The notes beneath the pieces are model-generated. The model worked only from the letters and a program-made list of their open reading frames with translations. It made no database searches and was not told where the DNA came from. Positions 8,293 to 16,406 of a stretch of 32,298 nt of DNA are shown in pieces (position 1 is the stretch's first letter; each line of letters begins with the position of its first letter). The DNA is from RUG191 sp045642225 (GTDB taxonomy: Bacteria; Bacillota; Clostridia; Lachnospirales; Lachnospiraceae): NCBI GenBank assembly GCA_045642225.1, contig JAZUIN010000038.1, forward strand, positions 1-32,298. The letters run 5' to 3'. The position numbers and the translations under genes are program-made.

Positions 8293-8544
8293 TTAATCTT
8301 GCACGTATGGCATCAATGATATATGACGTGCTCTCTTAATAGCTACTGTTAAAGCTCTTTGGTGCTTTGCACAGTTACCTGTAATACGACGAGGAAGAAT
8401 CTTACCTCTTTCAGATACATATTTCTTAAGAGTTGCAGTATCTTTGTAATCAATTACTTTATCCTTACCACAGAATACGCATACTTTCTTTCTTCTGTGC
8501 ATAGGTCTTCTTCTTCCACCATCAGCTGATTTATTATAAGCCAT
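8293..8544 (-). CDS. rpsR: 30S ribosomal protein bS18
   Basis: bS18 binds the 30S platform together with bS6. The 83-residue product has a basic N terminus, then KVCVFCGKDKVIDYKDTATLKKYVSERGKILPRRITGNCAKHQR, which is the family core. It keeps CxxC (Cys 22 and 25) and one further cysteine in GNCAKHQ, as in zinc-type (C+) bS18 proteins. AGGAGG lies 8 nt before the ATG. It is the last gene of the operon and is followed by a strong terminator. Confidence 0.97.
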   Translation of the reverse strand: MAYNKSADGGRRRPMHRRKKVCVFCGKDKVIDYKDTATLKKYVSERGKILPRRITGNCAKHQRALTVAIKRARHISLMPYVQD

Positions 8545-8562
8545 GATTATTCCTCCTAATTT

Positions 8563-8994
8563 CTAGTCGAATGGTAACGTATCTTCTGTACCATCGTCGA
8601 TAGCATTAAAACCATCTCCTGCATCACTTACTGGTGCACTTGGTGCGGAATAATTACCATTCTCAGACGCTGCTCTTTTAGATTCTGCAAATTCAATTTG
8701 ATTAACTACGATCTGGTCTTGATATACCATCTTGCCATCTTTTTCATAGTTATTGTTCTGAATTTCTCCTTCTACAACAACTTTTGTTCCCTTTGTAACA
8801 TATTTCTCAACAAACTCGCCTGTCTTACCAAAAGCAACTAAGTTGATAAAATCTGTTGGATAATTTCCGTTGGCATCCTTATATCTTCGATCTACGGCAA
8901 TTGCGAATCTTGCGATTGCTCTGCTGTTGTCACTTCCACCATATCGTACTTCAGGATCTCTAGTTAAGCGTCCCATCAATAAAACTTTATTCAT
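8563..8994 (-). CDS. ssb: Single-stranded DNA-binding protein
   Basis: SSB coats single-stranded DNA at forks and during repair and recruits partners through its acidic tip. The OB fold spans about residues 1-105 (MNKVLLMGRLTRDPEVRYG, then AIARFAIAVDR, then DFINLVAFGKTGEFVEKYVTKG). A short flexible region leads to the tip EDTLPFD, which matches the family's DDxxPF ending. At 143 residues it is slightly shorter than most. AAGGAG precedes the ATG. It lies between rpsF and rpsR, the standard Firmicute order. Confidence 0.97.
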   Translation of the reverse strand: MNKVLLMGRLTRDPEVRYGGSDNSRAIARFAIAVDRRYKDANGNYPTDFINLVAFGKTGEFVEKYVTKGTKVVVEGEIQNNNYEKDGKMVYQDQIVVNQIEFAESKRAASENGNYSAPSAPVSDAGDGFNAIDDGTEDTLPFD

Positions 8995-9016
8995 ATTATT
9001 TCTCCTTCTTTAAAAC

Positions 9017-9307
9017 CTATGCCTCGTCTTTTCTAACGCATAAGAATCGAAGAACGTTGTCCATAATGCGAACTTTACTTTCGATTTGAGCAGGTGCTTC
9101 TGGCTCAGCATCGAATTGGATGAAGTAATAGTAAGCTTCGCTCATCTTTTGAATGTCATATGCAAGCTTCTTCTTACCAGTTTCCTCAACCTCTGTTACT
9201 GTTCCACCGAAACGAGTGATACATTCTTTAGCCTTATCAACTACAGCTACTCTTGCATCTTCTTCGATTTTCGCATTAACAACGAGTGCTAATTCATACT
9301 TATTCAT
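9017..9307 (-). CDS. rpsF: 30S ribosomal protein bS6
   Basis: bS6 forms a dimer with bS18 on the 30S platform. The 96-residue product opens MNKYELALVVNAKIEEDAR and contains TVTEVEETGKKKLAYDIQKMSEAYYYFIQFDAEP, the typical alpha-beta fold. It ends in VLRFLCVRKDEA, consistent with the DNVLRFL(T/L)VR consensus. AGGAGG is 6 nt before the ATG. It is the first gene of the operon, with a structured leader. Confidence 0.97.
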   Translation of the reverse strand: MNKYELALVVNAKIEEDARVAVVDKAKECITRFGGTVTEVEETGKKKLAYDIQKMSEAYYYFIQFDAEPEAPAQIESKVRIMDNVLRFLCVRKDEA

Positions 9308-9329
9308 GCTATACCTCCTTTTGGACTTA

Positions 9330-9386
9330 TTGGGATAAGCTTTTTAGAAAACATTTTCTACGATCTAACATAAGACCACTTATCCA
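9330..9386 (-). promoter_or_regulatory. Structured 5' leader of rpsF
   Basis: Between the promoter and the rpsF ribosome site the minus-strand RNA can form a closing stem GGATAAG/CTTATCC (9385-9379 with 9339-9333), extended by TTG/CAA past a bulged base. It also has an inner perfect hairpin TAGAAAATGTTTTCTA (9360-9345). Leaders of rpsF operons in many bacteria bind the bS6:bS18 complex. The conserved CCG loop of that motif is not visible here, so this is only a candidate autoregulatory leader. Confidence 0.4.
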
Positions 9387-9413
9387 AGGATATATTTTAT
9401 ACCACGAGTAGAG

Positions 9414-9442
9414 ATTTTATCACGATTTCTCTATTTTTGCAA
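9414..9442 (-). promoter_or_regulatory. Predicted rpsF operon promoter
   Basis: On the minus strand TTGCAA (9442-9437), a 17-nt spacer and TAAAAT (9419-9414) form a good sigma-A promoter. A second, extended -10 candidate, TGGTATAAA, lies at 9404-9396. Confidence 0.6.
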
Positions 9443-9495
9443 CACCTTACGGTTATTTTTATAAATTAAATGTTATGGCTTACATAAGTTTTTCA

Positions 9496-9526
9496 CAAAA
9501 AAAGAGCCTAGCTTAAGCTAGACTCT
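9496..9526 (-). terminator. Terminator of the 9550-10200 gene
   Basis: AGAGcCTAGC (9503-9512) pairs with GCTAGaCTCT (9517-9526) around TTAA with one mismatch. A long T run follows on the minus strand. It lies 23 nt after the stop. Confidence 0.93.
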
Positions 9527-9549
9527 TAATCAATTATTATTTTACCAAA

Positions 9550-10200
9550 TTATACTAATGGTGATGAAGCCTTAAGGAATCCCATATATTTAACATATGC
9601 TACGATCTTAAGAACTGCAATTACGATCTCAGCAACACCTGCAACGATAAGTGATACTGCAACTACTGTTAAGCTTCCGCCTGTAGCAACAATAACAATT
9701 GCTTCAACAACAGAAATAATGATTGCTGCAATAAGTGTTCCAAGTACTAACTTCCATGTACCCATACCCTTTTGTGCAACTTCATTCTGACCGTTTTGTG
9801 TTAATAAATCAGATGTTGTTTTAATTACCATATAGAATACGATTAATTCAAGAACTGCTGCGATAATCTCACCAACTTGTGAAATTGTATTACCACTAAC
9901 AACAACTGAAACGATACCAATTACAACTTGAACAATAATTGATACAATAACAATTATAAAAGCTGTCTTATATCCTTCGTCATCCTTTGCACAGTTTGAT
10001 AAACCAACGATTTCAATAATTGCTCCAACAATTCCTAAAACACCTGCAGCAAATACGATGATTCCTCCAATAATTGTTCCAACTACAGGAATTAATGTAA
10101 TAACTCCTCCTACCATTCCAACAATAGCTGAGATAAGAATCAATACTACCGCTGTATGCATCTTTTTAAGACCTTCACGAGCATTAATATGTTCTGTCAT
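9550..10200 (-). CDS. Multi-pass membrane protein, paralog C (unknown function)
   Basis: This 216-residue protein has about six hydrophobic segments rich in Ile, Val, Gly and Ala. It opens MTEHINAREGLKKM, nearly the same as the gene at 7533-8195, and shares its central GYKTAF patch (after GLSNCAKDDE) and the later NGQNEVAQKGMGTW patch. The two are paralogs. The charged amphipathic N terminus and regularly spaced soluble patches suggest a fixed topology, but no enzymatic or transport motif is seen. AAGGAG lies 8 nt before the ATG. It has its own promoter and terminator, so it is monocistronic, immediately upstream of the rpsF operon. Confidence 0.75.
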   Translation of the reverse strand: MTEHINAREGLKKMHTAVVLILISAIVGMVGGVITLIPVVGTIIGGIIVFAAGVLGIVGAIIEIVGLSNCAKDDEGYKTAFIIVIVSIIVQVVIGIVSVVVSGNTISQVGEIIAAVLELIVFYMVIKTTSDLLTQNGQNEVAQKGMGTWKLVLGTLIAAIIISVVEAIVIVATGGSLTVVAVSLIVAGVAEIVIAVLKIVAYVKYMGFLKASSPLV

Positions 10201-10227
10201 AATAAAATCTCCTTTCCTTTTATATAC

Positions 10228-10241
10228 TATGTTTTAACATA
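10228..10241. promoter_or_regulatory. Palindrome in the leader of the 9550-10200 gene
   Basis: TATGTT-TT-AACATA is an inverted repeat with 6-nt arms lying between the -10 box and the ribosome site of the membrane gene. This is a position where a repressor would block transcription. No regulator can be named. Confidence 0.3.
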
Positions 10242-10249
10242 TCAACGTC

Positions 10250-10278
10250 ATTTTACCCTAACAGCATAACAAAGTCAA
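10250..10278 (-). promoter_or_regulatory. Predicted promoter of the 9550-10200 gene
   Basis: On the minus strand TTGACT (10278-10273), a 17-nt spacer and TAAAAT (10255-10250) lie 49 nt before the ATG and just after the sirtuin stop. Confidence 0.7.
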
Positions 10279-10280
10279 TT

Positions 10281-11060
10281 TTAACATCTAATTTTAGAAA
10301 AAACCTTTCCAATCGCATCGTCTATAACTAGATCCGCGGATGTCGATTTTGCAGTTGAACCCTTATTTATAAGCACTAGTTTACCTTTATTCCTGTCAAA
10401 ATAGTTTATTAATCCTGCTGCGGGATATACTGTAAGCGATGTTCCACCTATAATAAGAAGATCTGCTTGACTTATAGCTTGAATTGCCCCCGTAATAACA
10501 GCATCATCAAGCCCTTCTTCATACAAGACAACATCAGGCTTTACCAAAGAGTTACACTTTTCACACAATGGAAGCTTTAAATATTTAGTACTTTTGCTAC
10601 CATTTATACATTCTGCAGATTTTTCTTTATATTTCATAAAATAATCTATTCCATAGAACTCATTACAAGATGTGCAATAATTACGAAGTACACTTCCATG
10701 AAGTTCAAAAACATTTTCACTTCCCGCCTTTTGGTGAAGTCCATCTATATTTTGCGTAACAACAGCCGTTAATTTTCCTACTTTTTCTAATTCGGCCAGC
10801 TTCAAATGCGCACTATTAGGCTCTACTCCTTCCACAAGCAATTTATCATAATAGAACTTATAGAATTCCTCAGGTTTATTCACGAAAAATGTGTGTGACA
10901 AAATTTCCTCTGGTGGATAATCATACTTTTGATTATACAACCCATCAACGCTTCTAAAATCAGGTATTCCGCTTTCCGTTGAAACTCCAGCCCCTCCGAA
11001 AAACACTATTCTCTCCGCCTTATCAATGAACTCTTGCAAAGTCTCTATTTTATTATCCAT
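10281..11060 (-). CDS. cobB: NAD-dependent protein deacylase (sirtuin)
   Basis: Sirtuins remove acyl groups from lysines using NAD+. The NAD-binding signature GAGVSTESGIPDFR is at about 23-36, TQNIDGLHQ at 102-110, the catalytic His in FELHGS at 121, and the four zinc cysteines at 129, 132, 166 and 169. GTSL(T)VYPAA in the C-terminal Rossmann part is also typical. Length 259 fits a bacterial class M/U-type sirtuin. I chose the ATG at 11060, which has GGAGG 7 nt upstream; a GTG two codons earlier would be too close. It sits alone between two terminators. No clear promoter is visible in the 24 nt between the upstream terminator and its start, so read-through from the hydrogenase operon is possible. 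Confidence 0.95.
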   Translation of the reverse strand: MDNKIETLQEFIDKAERIVFFGGAGVSTESGIPDFRSVDGLYNQKYDYPPEEILSHTFFVNKPEEFYKFYYDKLLVEGVEPNSAHLKLAELEKVGKLTAVVTQNIDGLHQKAGSENVFELHGSVLRNYCTSCNEFYGIDYFMKYKEKSAECINGSKSTKYLKLPLCEKCNSLVKPDVVLYEEGLDDAVITGAIQAISQADLLIIGGTSLTVYPAAGLINYFDRNKGKLVLINKGSTAKSTSADLVIDDAIGKVFSKIRC

Positions 11061-11083
11061 AGTCACTCCTCCGTTTTTGTTAC

Positions 11084-11114
11084 AAAAAAACTCCTAGCAC
11101 AAAACTAGGAGTTT
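11084..11114 (-). terminator. Terminator of the hydrogenase operon
   Basis: ACTCCTAG (11090-11097) pairs with CTAGGAGT (11105-11112), extended by A-T pairs, around a 7-nt loop. The minus strand runs into seven T. It lies 21 nt after the hydrogenase stop. Confidence 0.93.
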
Positions 11115-11135
11115 ATAATTTAATGTCAATATACC

Positions 11136-12878
11136 TTAAGCTAGATAATTATCAAAGCTTTCTGCCACTTTTTTGTGGTCAGAATGTAGATAATGATGCG
11201 ATTTCTCACCTAATGGCTTTCCATAGCAATCTTCATACAACTTCTGCACTTCAACATTTTCATGTGAAAATCTAACTTTACGCTCTGAGTCAATAGCATA
11301 TAATCTATCGCCACGTATTTCCGCAAGCTCACGACCTTCTCTAATAGGCTGACCACCGCCGCCTACACATCCGCCTGGACAAGCCATAACTTCAACGAAA
11401 TCATATTGTACTCTTCCCTTCTTAATATCCTTAAGAAGTGCTTGTGCATTTCCTAGACCAGAAACCGTACAAGTTCTTAATGTTGTATCGCCTATCTTAA
11501 ACTCTTTTTCCTTGCGGCCTTCTTTTCCTCTAACCTCATAAAATGCATCAGGATCAGGATTTTTACCCATTACTACTGCATATGCTGTACGAAGGGCAGC
11601 TTCCATAACACCACCAGTTACACCAAAAATTACTGCTGCTCCTGTTCCTTCACCTAATGGTGAGTCAGGTTCAACTGGATCTAAGTTTTGTGGAATAATA
11701 TGCTCTGCTCTTAACATTCTAACAAATTCTCTTGTAGTAAGAACAATATCTACATCTCTTCCTGTTTCATTTGAATCCATTTCTGGCAATGCTGCTTCTC
11801 TCTTCTTAGATACGCAAGGCATTATAGAAATACAACATATTTTCTTAGGATCAACATCTAACTTCTCCGCAAAATATGACTTTGCAACAGCACCAAACAT
11901 TTGCTGTGGAGATTTTGCTGTCGATAAATTCTCTGTAAATCCAGGATATTTCTTATAAACCATGCTTACCCATCCAGGGCAACAGCTTGTAAACATTGGC
12001 CAGCTATGTTTATCTGGATTGCTGAGTCTTTGTAGCAACTCATTTCCTTCTTCCATGATTGTTAAATCGGCTGCAAAGTTTGTATCAAATACGTAGTCAA
12101 ATCCACATCTCTTAAGTGCAGCAGTCATAAGTCCTTCTGTTGCTTCATCACGCTTTAAGCCCATTTCTTCACCCCAAGCTGCACGAACTGCTGGCGCAAC
12201 TTGAACCACAGTAATGATCTCTGGGTCTTCTAAAGCTTTATACACATTTGGTATATCATTTCTTTCACGAAGAGCTCCAGTAGGACAGTGCGTAATACAT
12301 TGAGCACACATTGAACAATCTGTATCTAGCATAGATACATTTTCTTTTACTCCTACGTGTGTACGACTACCTGTATTATGAACATCCCAAATGCTTAGCT
12401 TTTGTACTTTATCACAGTATGAAATACATCTCATACATTTAATACATTTCGAATTATCTCTAATTATAGGTAAGCTCTTATCCCATACCGCATCAGGCAA
12501 GTCTGTTTCAAATGGAACATCTGTAATTGCCAAATCGTTTGATAATTTTTGTAAATTACAGTTACCTGAACGTACACATGTAGCACAATGACAATCGTGC
12601 TGTGATAATATAAGCTCTACGTTTGTTCTTCTTACCCTTCTAACCTTAAGAGAGTTAGTAAATATTACCATTCCCTCTTCTACAGGTGAGTTACAAGCTG
12701 TAATTAATTTGTCTTTTCCTTGTAACTCAACTACACAAACCTTACAAGCACTAATTTCATTTATTCCCTTCAAGAAACACAAATGAGGGATAATAATTCC
12801 TACAGACTTAGCTGCTTGCATCACAGTTGTGCCTTCTTTAACGCTAACATTTATTCCATCAATTGTTAAATTTACCAT
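11136..12878 (-). CDS. [FeFe]-hydrogenase, catalytic subunit (group A type)
   Basis: The enzyme catalyses reversible proton reduction to H2 in the cytosol. Domains in order are an N-terminal 2Fe-2S ferredoxin domain (Cys 34, 45, 48, 62), a His-Cys3 [4Fe-4S] site (His 94, Cys 98, 101, 107), a two-cluster ferredoxin domain (Cys 145, 148, 151, 155 and 188, 191, 194, 198) and the H-cluster domain. All three H-cluster signatures are intact: TSCCPGW (297-303), IMPCVSKKREA (352-362) and MACPGGCVGGGGQP (498-511). The small-subunit-like end (about 520-580) is fused. Length 580 and layout match the Clostridium CpI type and HndD-like subunits. The start overlaps the upstream flavoprotein gene by 7 nt, so the two are coupled and probably form one complex. 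Confidence 0.95.
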   Translation of the reverse strand: MVNLTIDGINVSVKEGTTVMQAAKSVGIIIPHLCFLKGINEISACKVCVVELQGKDKLITACNSPVEEGMVIFTNSLKVRRVRRTNVELILSQHDCHCATCVRSGNCNLQKLSNDLAITDVPFETDLPDAVWDKSLPIIRDNSKCIKCMRCISYCDKVQKLSIWDVHNTGSRTHVGVKENVSMLDTDCSMCAQCITHCPTGALRERNDIPNVYKALEDPEIITVVQVAPAVRAAWGEEMGLKRDEATEGLMTAALKRCGFDYVFDTNFAADLTIMEEGNELLQRLSNPDKHSWPMFTSCCPGWVSMVYKKYPGFTENLSTAKSPQQMFGAVAKSYFAEKLDVDPKKICCISIMPCVSKKREAALPEMDSNETGRDVDIVLTTREFVRMLRAEHIIPQNLDPVEPDSPLGEGTGAAVIFGVTGGVMEAALRTAYAVVMGKNPDPDAFYEVRGKEGRKEKEFKIGDTTLRTCTVSGLGNAQALLKDIKKGRVQYDFVEVMACPGGCVGGGGQPIREGRELAEIRGDRLYAIDSERKVRFSHENVEVQKLYEDCYGKPLGEKSHHYLHSDHKKVAESFDNYLA

Positions 12879-14722
12879 AATCCGCTGCGACCTCCTTTGA
12901 AAATACCATAACCATATTTGTCACAACGTAAGCATCTACCTGCTTCTTGACAAGCATCTTCTATAGACATGCCACACTCAAATGGTTCAAATGTTGTCTT
13001 TCTCTCACATGCCTCTTCTTCGCTAAGTTGAACACGGCCCATAGGCTCTTTATCTTCAAATCTAATAGGAGGTACTTCTACTCCAACATCGATTTTATGA
13101 TTAAATCCTAAATATTCATCAATATTTGCGGCTGCAACCTTACCGGCACCAATCGCTTTAATAACTGTCGCTGGACCTGTAACACAGTCACCACCAGCAA
13201 ATACTCCAGGATTCTTAAGGAATTCTCCCGTCTCACTAGCGTGGAATCTTCCTCGATTAGCTTCTATACCAGCTTCTTCAAACTGGAAGCTCTCGATACC
13301 TTGTCCAATCGCTACAATTACAACATCGCAAGGAATTCTGACTGGATCAGCCAATGAACGAACAGGTCTTACTCTACCCCACGCATCAACATTTCCTACT
13401 GTCTGAGGCTCTACCCATAGAGCAGCTACATTTCCATTCTCATCAGCTTCTATCTTCTGAGGCGAATTCAAACTATAAAGCTCTGCACCCTCTGCAATAG
13501 CGCCTTCTACTTCTTCTGGAAGAGCTGTCATATCTTCTTGACGTCTTCTATACGCTATAATTGCTTTCTTTGCACCAAGACGAATAGCTGAACGAGTACA
13601 GTCCATTGCTACATTTCCACCACCAACAACACACACTGTCTTGCCTGTGAAATCTGGCATATTATCATCACCAATATTACGAAGAAGCTCTACCGCTGAA
13701 ATAACGCCCTTAGAATCTTCTCCTTCAATACCAATCTTACGATCTGAATGAGCACCAATTGCTATATAAACTGCATCATATTCATTTCTAAGCTCTTCGA
13801 AGGAAATTTCATTCTCACCATTACCAACTCTTGTATTAAGCTTAACTTCAACACCTGTAGAAAGAATAGCATCGATATCTTCCTGCAATCTTTCACGAGG
13901 AAAACGATAATTCGGAATACCATATCTAAGCATTCCTCCCAACTTACTCTTCTCCTCATATACTACACAATGATGTCCCATAAGCTCTAGATAATAAGCC
14001 GCAGATAAACCACCTGGTCCACCACCAATTATAGCTATCTTCTTACCTGTCGACGCTTGCTTCTCAGGATTAGGTACTGTATTTGCTCTTGCATTATCAG
14101 CAGCAACCCTCTTAAGACCTCTAATATTAATAGGTGCATCAATCATATTTCTACGACATCTCGCTTCACATGGATGCTCGCAAATCAACGCACATGCTGT
14201 TGGGAAAGGATTATCCTTTCTTATTAGTTTAATAGCATCCGCATATCTTTTCTCACGAACCAATGCAACATATCCAGGAATATCTACACCTGCAGGACAC
14301 ATTGCAACGCATGGTACGGGCTGATTTAAATGACATGAACATGTTTTATGTTCAATGTGATACTTATAATCCTCCATAAAACCATCAAGACCAGCTAATA
14401 CCATATTTGCCGCTTCAAATCCAATGGCACAGTCAGCCGAATTCATGATGTTTTCCGCTGTATCTCTTATAAGAACTAGTGTATCCTCTGAACCTCTTCC
14501 TTCTAAGACATCTTCAATTAAATTACCAAGCTGTCCTAAACCGATACGACATGGTGTACATTTTCCACATGTCTGTGCATGACACATTCTCAAGAACTGC
14601 AACTGTAAGTCAACCGGACACAATCCTGGTGGACTTGCAACTATTCTTCTTTCCAAATCCTTGTACAATCTCTCAACCGTGACCTGTGCCACGTCTGGAG
14701 ATGCAATTTTCAAACGACTCAT
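12872..14722 (-). CDS. NuoF-like iron-sulfur / GltD-like FAD-NAD(P) oxidoreductase, hydrogenase partner
   Basis: The 616-residue protein is a fusion. Residues about 30-125 resemble the C-terminal cluster domain of NuoF/HndC (CGKCTPCRIG at 52-61), but the FMN/NADH Rossmann part of NuoF is absent. Residues about 126-205 carry the cysteine-rich helical domain of GltD (CVAMCPAGVDIPGY, then CEHPCEARCRR). The rest is a GltD-type flavoprotein with FAD motif GGGPGGLSAA (233-242), NAD(P) motif VVGGGNVAMD (365-374) and a C-terminal FAD-binding segment. The tail has a further CLRCDKYG cysteine pair. It is first in the operon and overlaps the hydrogenase gene by 7 nt. I infer that it passes electrons between NAD(P)H and the hydrogenase, possibly with ferredoxin; direction and bifurcation cannot be read from sequence. 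Confidence 0.88.
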   Translation of the reverse strand: MSRLKIASPDVAQVTVERLYKDLERRIVASPPGLCPVDLQLQFLRMCHAQTCGKCTPCRIGLGQLGNLIEDVLEGRGSEDTLVLIRDTAENIMNSADCAIGFEAANMVLAGLDGFMEDYKYHIEHKTCSCHLNQPVPCVAMCPAGVDIPGYVALVREKRYADAIKLIRKDNPFPTACALICEHPCEARCRRNMIDAPINIRGLKRVAADNARANTVPNPEKQASTGKKIAIIGGGPGGLSAAYYLELMGHHCVVYEEKSKLGGMLRYGIPNYRFPRERLQEDIDAILSTGVEVKLNTRVGNGENEISFEELRNEYDAVYIAIGAHSDRKIGIEGEDSKGVISAVELLRNIGDDNMPDFTGKTVCVVGGGNVAMDCTRSAIRLGAKKAIIAYRRRQEDMTALPEEVEGAIAEGAELYSLNSPQKIEADENGNVAALWVEPQTVGNVDAWGRVRPVRSLADPVRIPCDVVIVAIGQGIESFQFEEAGIEANRGRFHASETGEFLKNPGVFAGGDCVTGPATVIKAIGAGKVAAANIDEYLGFNHKIDVGVEVPPIRFEDKEPMGRVQLSEEEACERKTTFEPFECGMSIEDACQEAGRCLRCDKYGYGIFKGGRSGLW

Positions 14723-14820
14723 CCTTTGTTTTCCTTTCCTTTTTATTTTATAACGTTCTTTTTAGCGTAAAGGAATTATGTTTAGTAATCTATTTTCCTT
14801 TTATCCGCCTAGTTATTTAT

Positions 14821-14849
14821 ATAATAAATTAGAAATAATTGCCTTTCAA
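14821..14849 (-). promoter_or_regulatory. Predicted promoter of the hydrogenase operon
   Basis: On the minus strand TTGAAA (14849-14844), a 17-nt spacer and TATTAT (14826-14821) lie about 98 nt before the flavoprotein start, leaving a leader of roughly 90 nt. The start itself has AAAGGA about 8 nt upstream. Confidence 0.6.
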
Positions 14850-14852
14850 GAA

Positions 14853-14870
14853 AAGTTATTTTTTTAACAT
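14853..14870. promoter_or_regulatory. Rex-like operator upstream of the hydrogenase promoter
   Basis: The minus strand reads ATGTTAAAAAAATAACTT, which matches the Rex consensus TTGTTAANNNNTTAACAA at 10 of 14 specified positions. It is 3 nt upstream of the -35 box. Rex represses fermentative and hydrogenase genes according to the NADH/NAD+ ratio, so the place makes sense, but the match is partial and the region is AT-rich. Confidence 0.35.
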
Positions 14871-14874
14871 AGTT

Positions 14875-15525
14875 TTATAAAATATTCTTAAGTTCTACAA
14901 GACTTTCTAAACAAGCATATAGCTTATCTTCAAACTCTTCTGTTGGCCCTGTCAAATCCGGAATCATAACCGTATTACACCCTGCTGCAATTGCTGACTT
15001 TACGCCATTAGGCGAATCTTCTACTGCAATTGCATCTTCAGGTTCCACTCCAATCTCTTTGCAGGCGTATAAATACGGTTCTGGAAATGGCTTTCCTCTC
15101 TCTAATTCATGTGCTGATATTACTTTGTCAAAATAATCTATTAATCCTATTTTTGTTAACCTTGCGGTCGCAGTTTTTAGCTCTGTAGCCGTAACAAGCG
15201 CTATTTTAATATCTTTACCCTTTAGGTATTTCATTATCTCATGAACGCCTGGCTTCAACTCAATACCGTTTTCTTCAAGAAATGCAACCATTTTGTCTGC
15301 ACACAAGTTACGAACCTTCATAAAATCAAAATCTTCCCCAAATCTTGCCTTCATAAGCGGTATCGTATAACCTCTCCATCCACTTCGCAAATCTAATGCA
15401 TCCTCACGAGTGAACTCTGTGTAGCCACATTCACGCGCAGCCTCTAGCCAAAATTTGTGATAATACTTCTCTGTATCGGTTAATACACCGTCCATATCAA
15501 ATAAAACTGCTTTTATATCTTTCAA
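14875..15525 (-). CDS. HAD-superfamily hydrolase, beta-phosphoglucomutase-like
   Basis: A 216-residue HAD phosphatase or mutase. Motif I is DMDGVLTDTE (nucleophile D10, acid/base D12), a helical cap follows (about 18-85), motif II is ALVTAT, motif III lies around the GKPFPEPYLYACKEIGV stretch, and motif IV is VEDSPNGVKSAIAAG. This places it in the pgmB/phosphatase subfamily; the substrate cannot be told. The start is a TTG with GGAGG 7 nt upstream; no in-frame ATG is near. It is the last gene of the long minus-strand cluster, 16 nt after rsmI. No convincing terminator follows before the hydrogenase control region. Confidence 0.88.
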   Translation of the reverse strand: MKDIKAVLFDMDGVLTDTEKYYHKFWLEAARECGYTEFTREDALDLRSGWRGYTIPLMKARFGEDFDFMKVRNLCADKMVAFLEENGIELKPGVHEIMKYLKGKDIKIALVTATELKTATARLTKIGLIDYFDKVISAHELERGKPFPEPYLYACKEIGVEPEDAIAVEDSPNGVKSAIAAGCNTVMIPDLTGPTEEFEDKLYACLESLVELKNIL

Positions 15526-15541
15526 AACACATCCTCCGATT

Positions 15542-16387
15542 CTATTCCTCTAACAAAGCCTTATATATATCACGTTTTCCAACACCTCTATCTTTAGCAC
15601 AGGCTTTCATCGCTTCTTTCTTGTCAAAGCCTTTATCCATATACATTTGAACATGCTCCGATATTGAAAGCGCTTCCCATTCCTTTCTTGCTTCTTCCTC
15701 TTGAGCCGCTCTAGATTTACCTGCAACAACTAAAACGTATTCTCCTCTAGGATCATTTTCGCTATAGTATTCTAGTGCTTCTTCGAATGTTGTTTTAACC
15801 TTTTCTTCATGTCTTTTAGTTAGTTCTCGTGTGATAGTCAGTGCTCTATCCATTCCAAGCGCATTTCCAAGCTCCTTAAGTGTATCCTTAAGATGATGTG
15901 GAGACTCATATATTATCATTGTTCTAGTTTCATTTTGTAACTCCTCTAAAATGTGAGCCCTATACTTTTTGTCCTTAGGAAGAAATGCTTCAAATGCGAA
16001 TCTTCTACAAGACTGACCTGACATTGTCACTGCCGTAATTAATGCCGCTGGTCCTGGCAAACTAGTAACTTCTATATTATTTTCATAACACATTTCCACT
16101 AACTCTTCTCCCGGATCTGAAATACCCGGCGTACCTGCATCTGTAATTAACGCAATATCGTTGTCAGCTTGAAGCTTTCCTATCAAAACCTTAGCCTTTT
16201 CTATCTTGTTATGCTCATGATAAGACGTCATCGGTGTATTAATTTCATACCTATCTAATAACTTACGACTCGTTCTCGTATCCTCTGCCGCTATTAAATC
16301 AACTTCATTTAATGTTCTAACCACTCGATATGTTATATCTTCCATATTTCCAATAGGTGTAGCACAAAGATATAATGTTCCTGACAT
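15542..16387 (-). CDS. rsmI: 16S rRNA (cytidine1402-2'-O)-methyltransferase RsmI
   Basis: RsmI methylates the ribose of C1402 in the 30S decoding centre using SAM. It has the tetrapyrrole-methylase fold with LYLCATPIGNMEDITYR at the N terminus, AAEDTRTSRKLLDRY (about 33-47) and the SAM loop TDAGTPGISDPGEE (about 82-95). The start ATG at 16387 has GAAAGGA a few nt upstream; an in-frame TTG five codons earlier overlaps that site and is less likely. Length 281 is normal. It follows the yabB-like methyltransferase by 19 nt, as in Bacillus where yabB, yazA and rsmI are neighbours; yazA is absent here. Confidence 0.96.
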   Translation of the reverse strand: MSGTLYLCATPIGNMEDITYRVVRTLNEVDLIAAEDTRTSRKLLDRYEINTPMTSYHEHNKIEKAKVLIGKLQADNDIALITDAGTPGISDPGEELVEMCYENNIEVTSLPGPAALITAVTMSGQSCRRFAFEAFLPKDKKYRAHILEELQNETRTMIIYESPHHLKDTLKELGNALGMDRALTITRELTKRHEEKVKTTFEEALEYYSENDPRGEYVLVVAGKSRAAQEEEARKEWEALSISEHVQMYMDKGFDKKEAMKACAKDRGVGKRDIYKALLEE

Positions 16388-16406
16388 AATAATTCCTTTC
16401 AAAGAC

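Noticed and set aside
9330..9400. A firm call of the bS6:bS18-binding leader motif
   Set aside because: A leader hairpin exists but the characteristic CCG loop element was not found, so only a generic leader was recorded.
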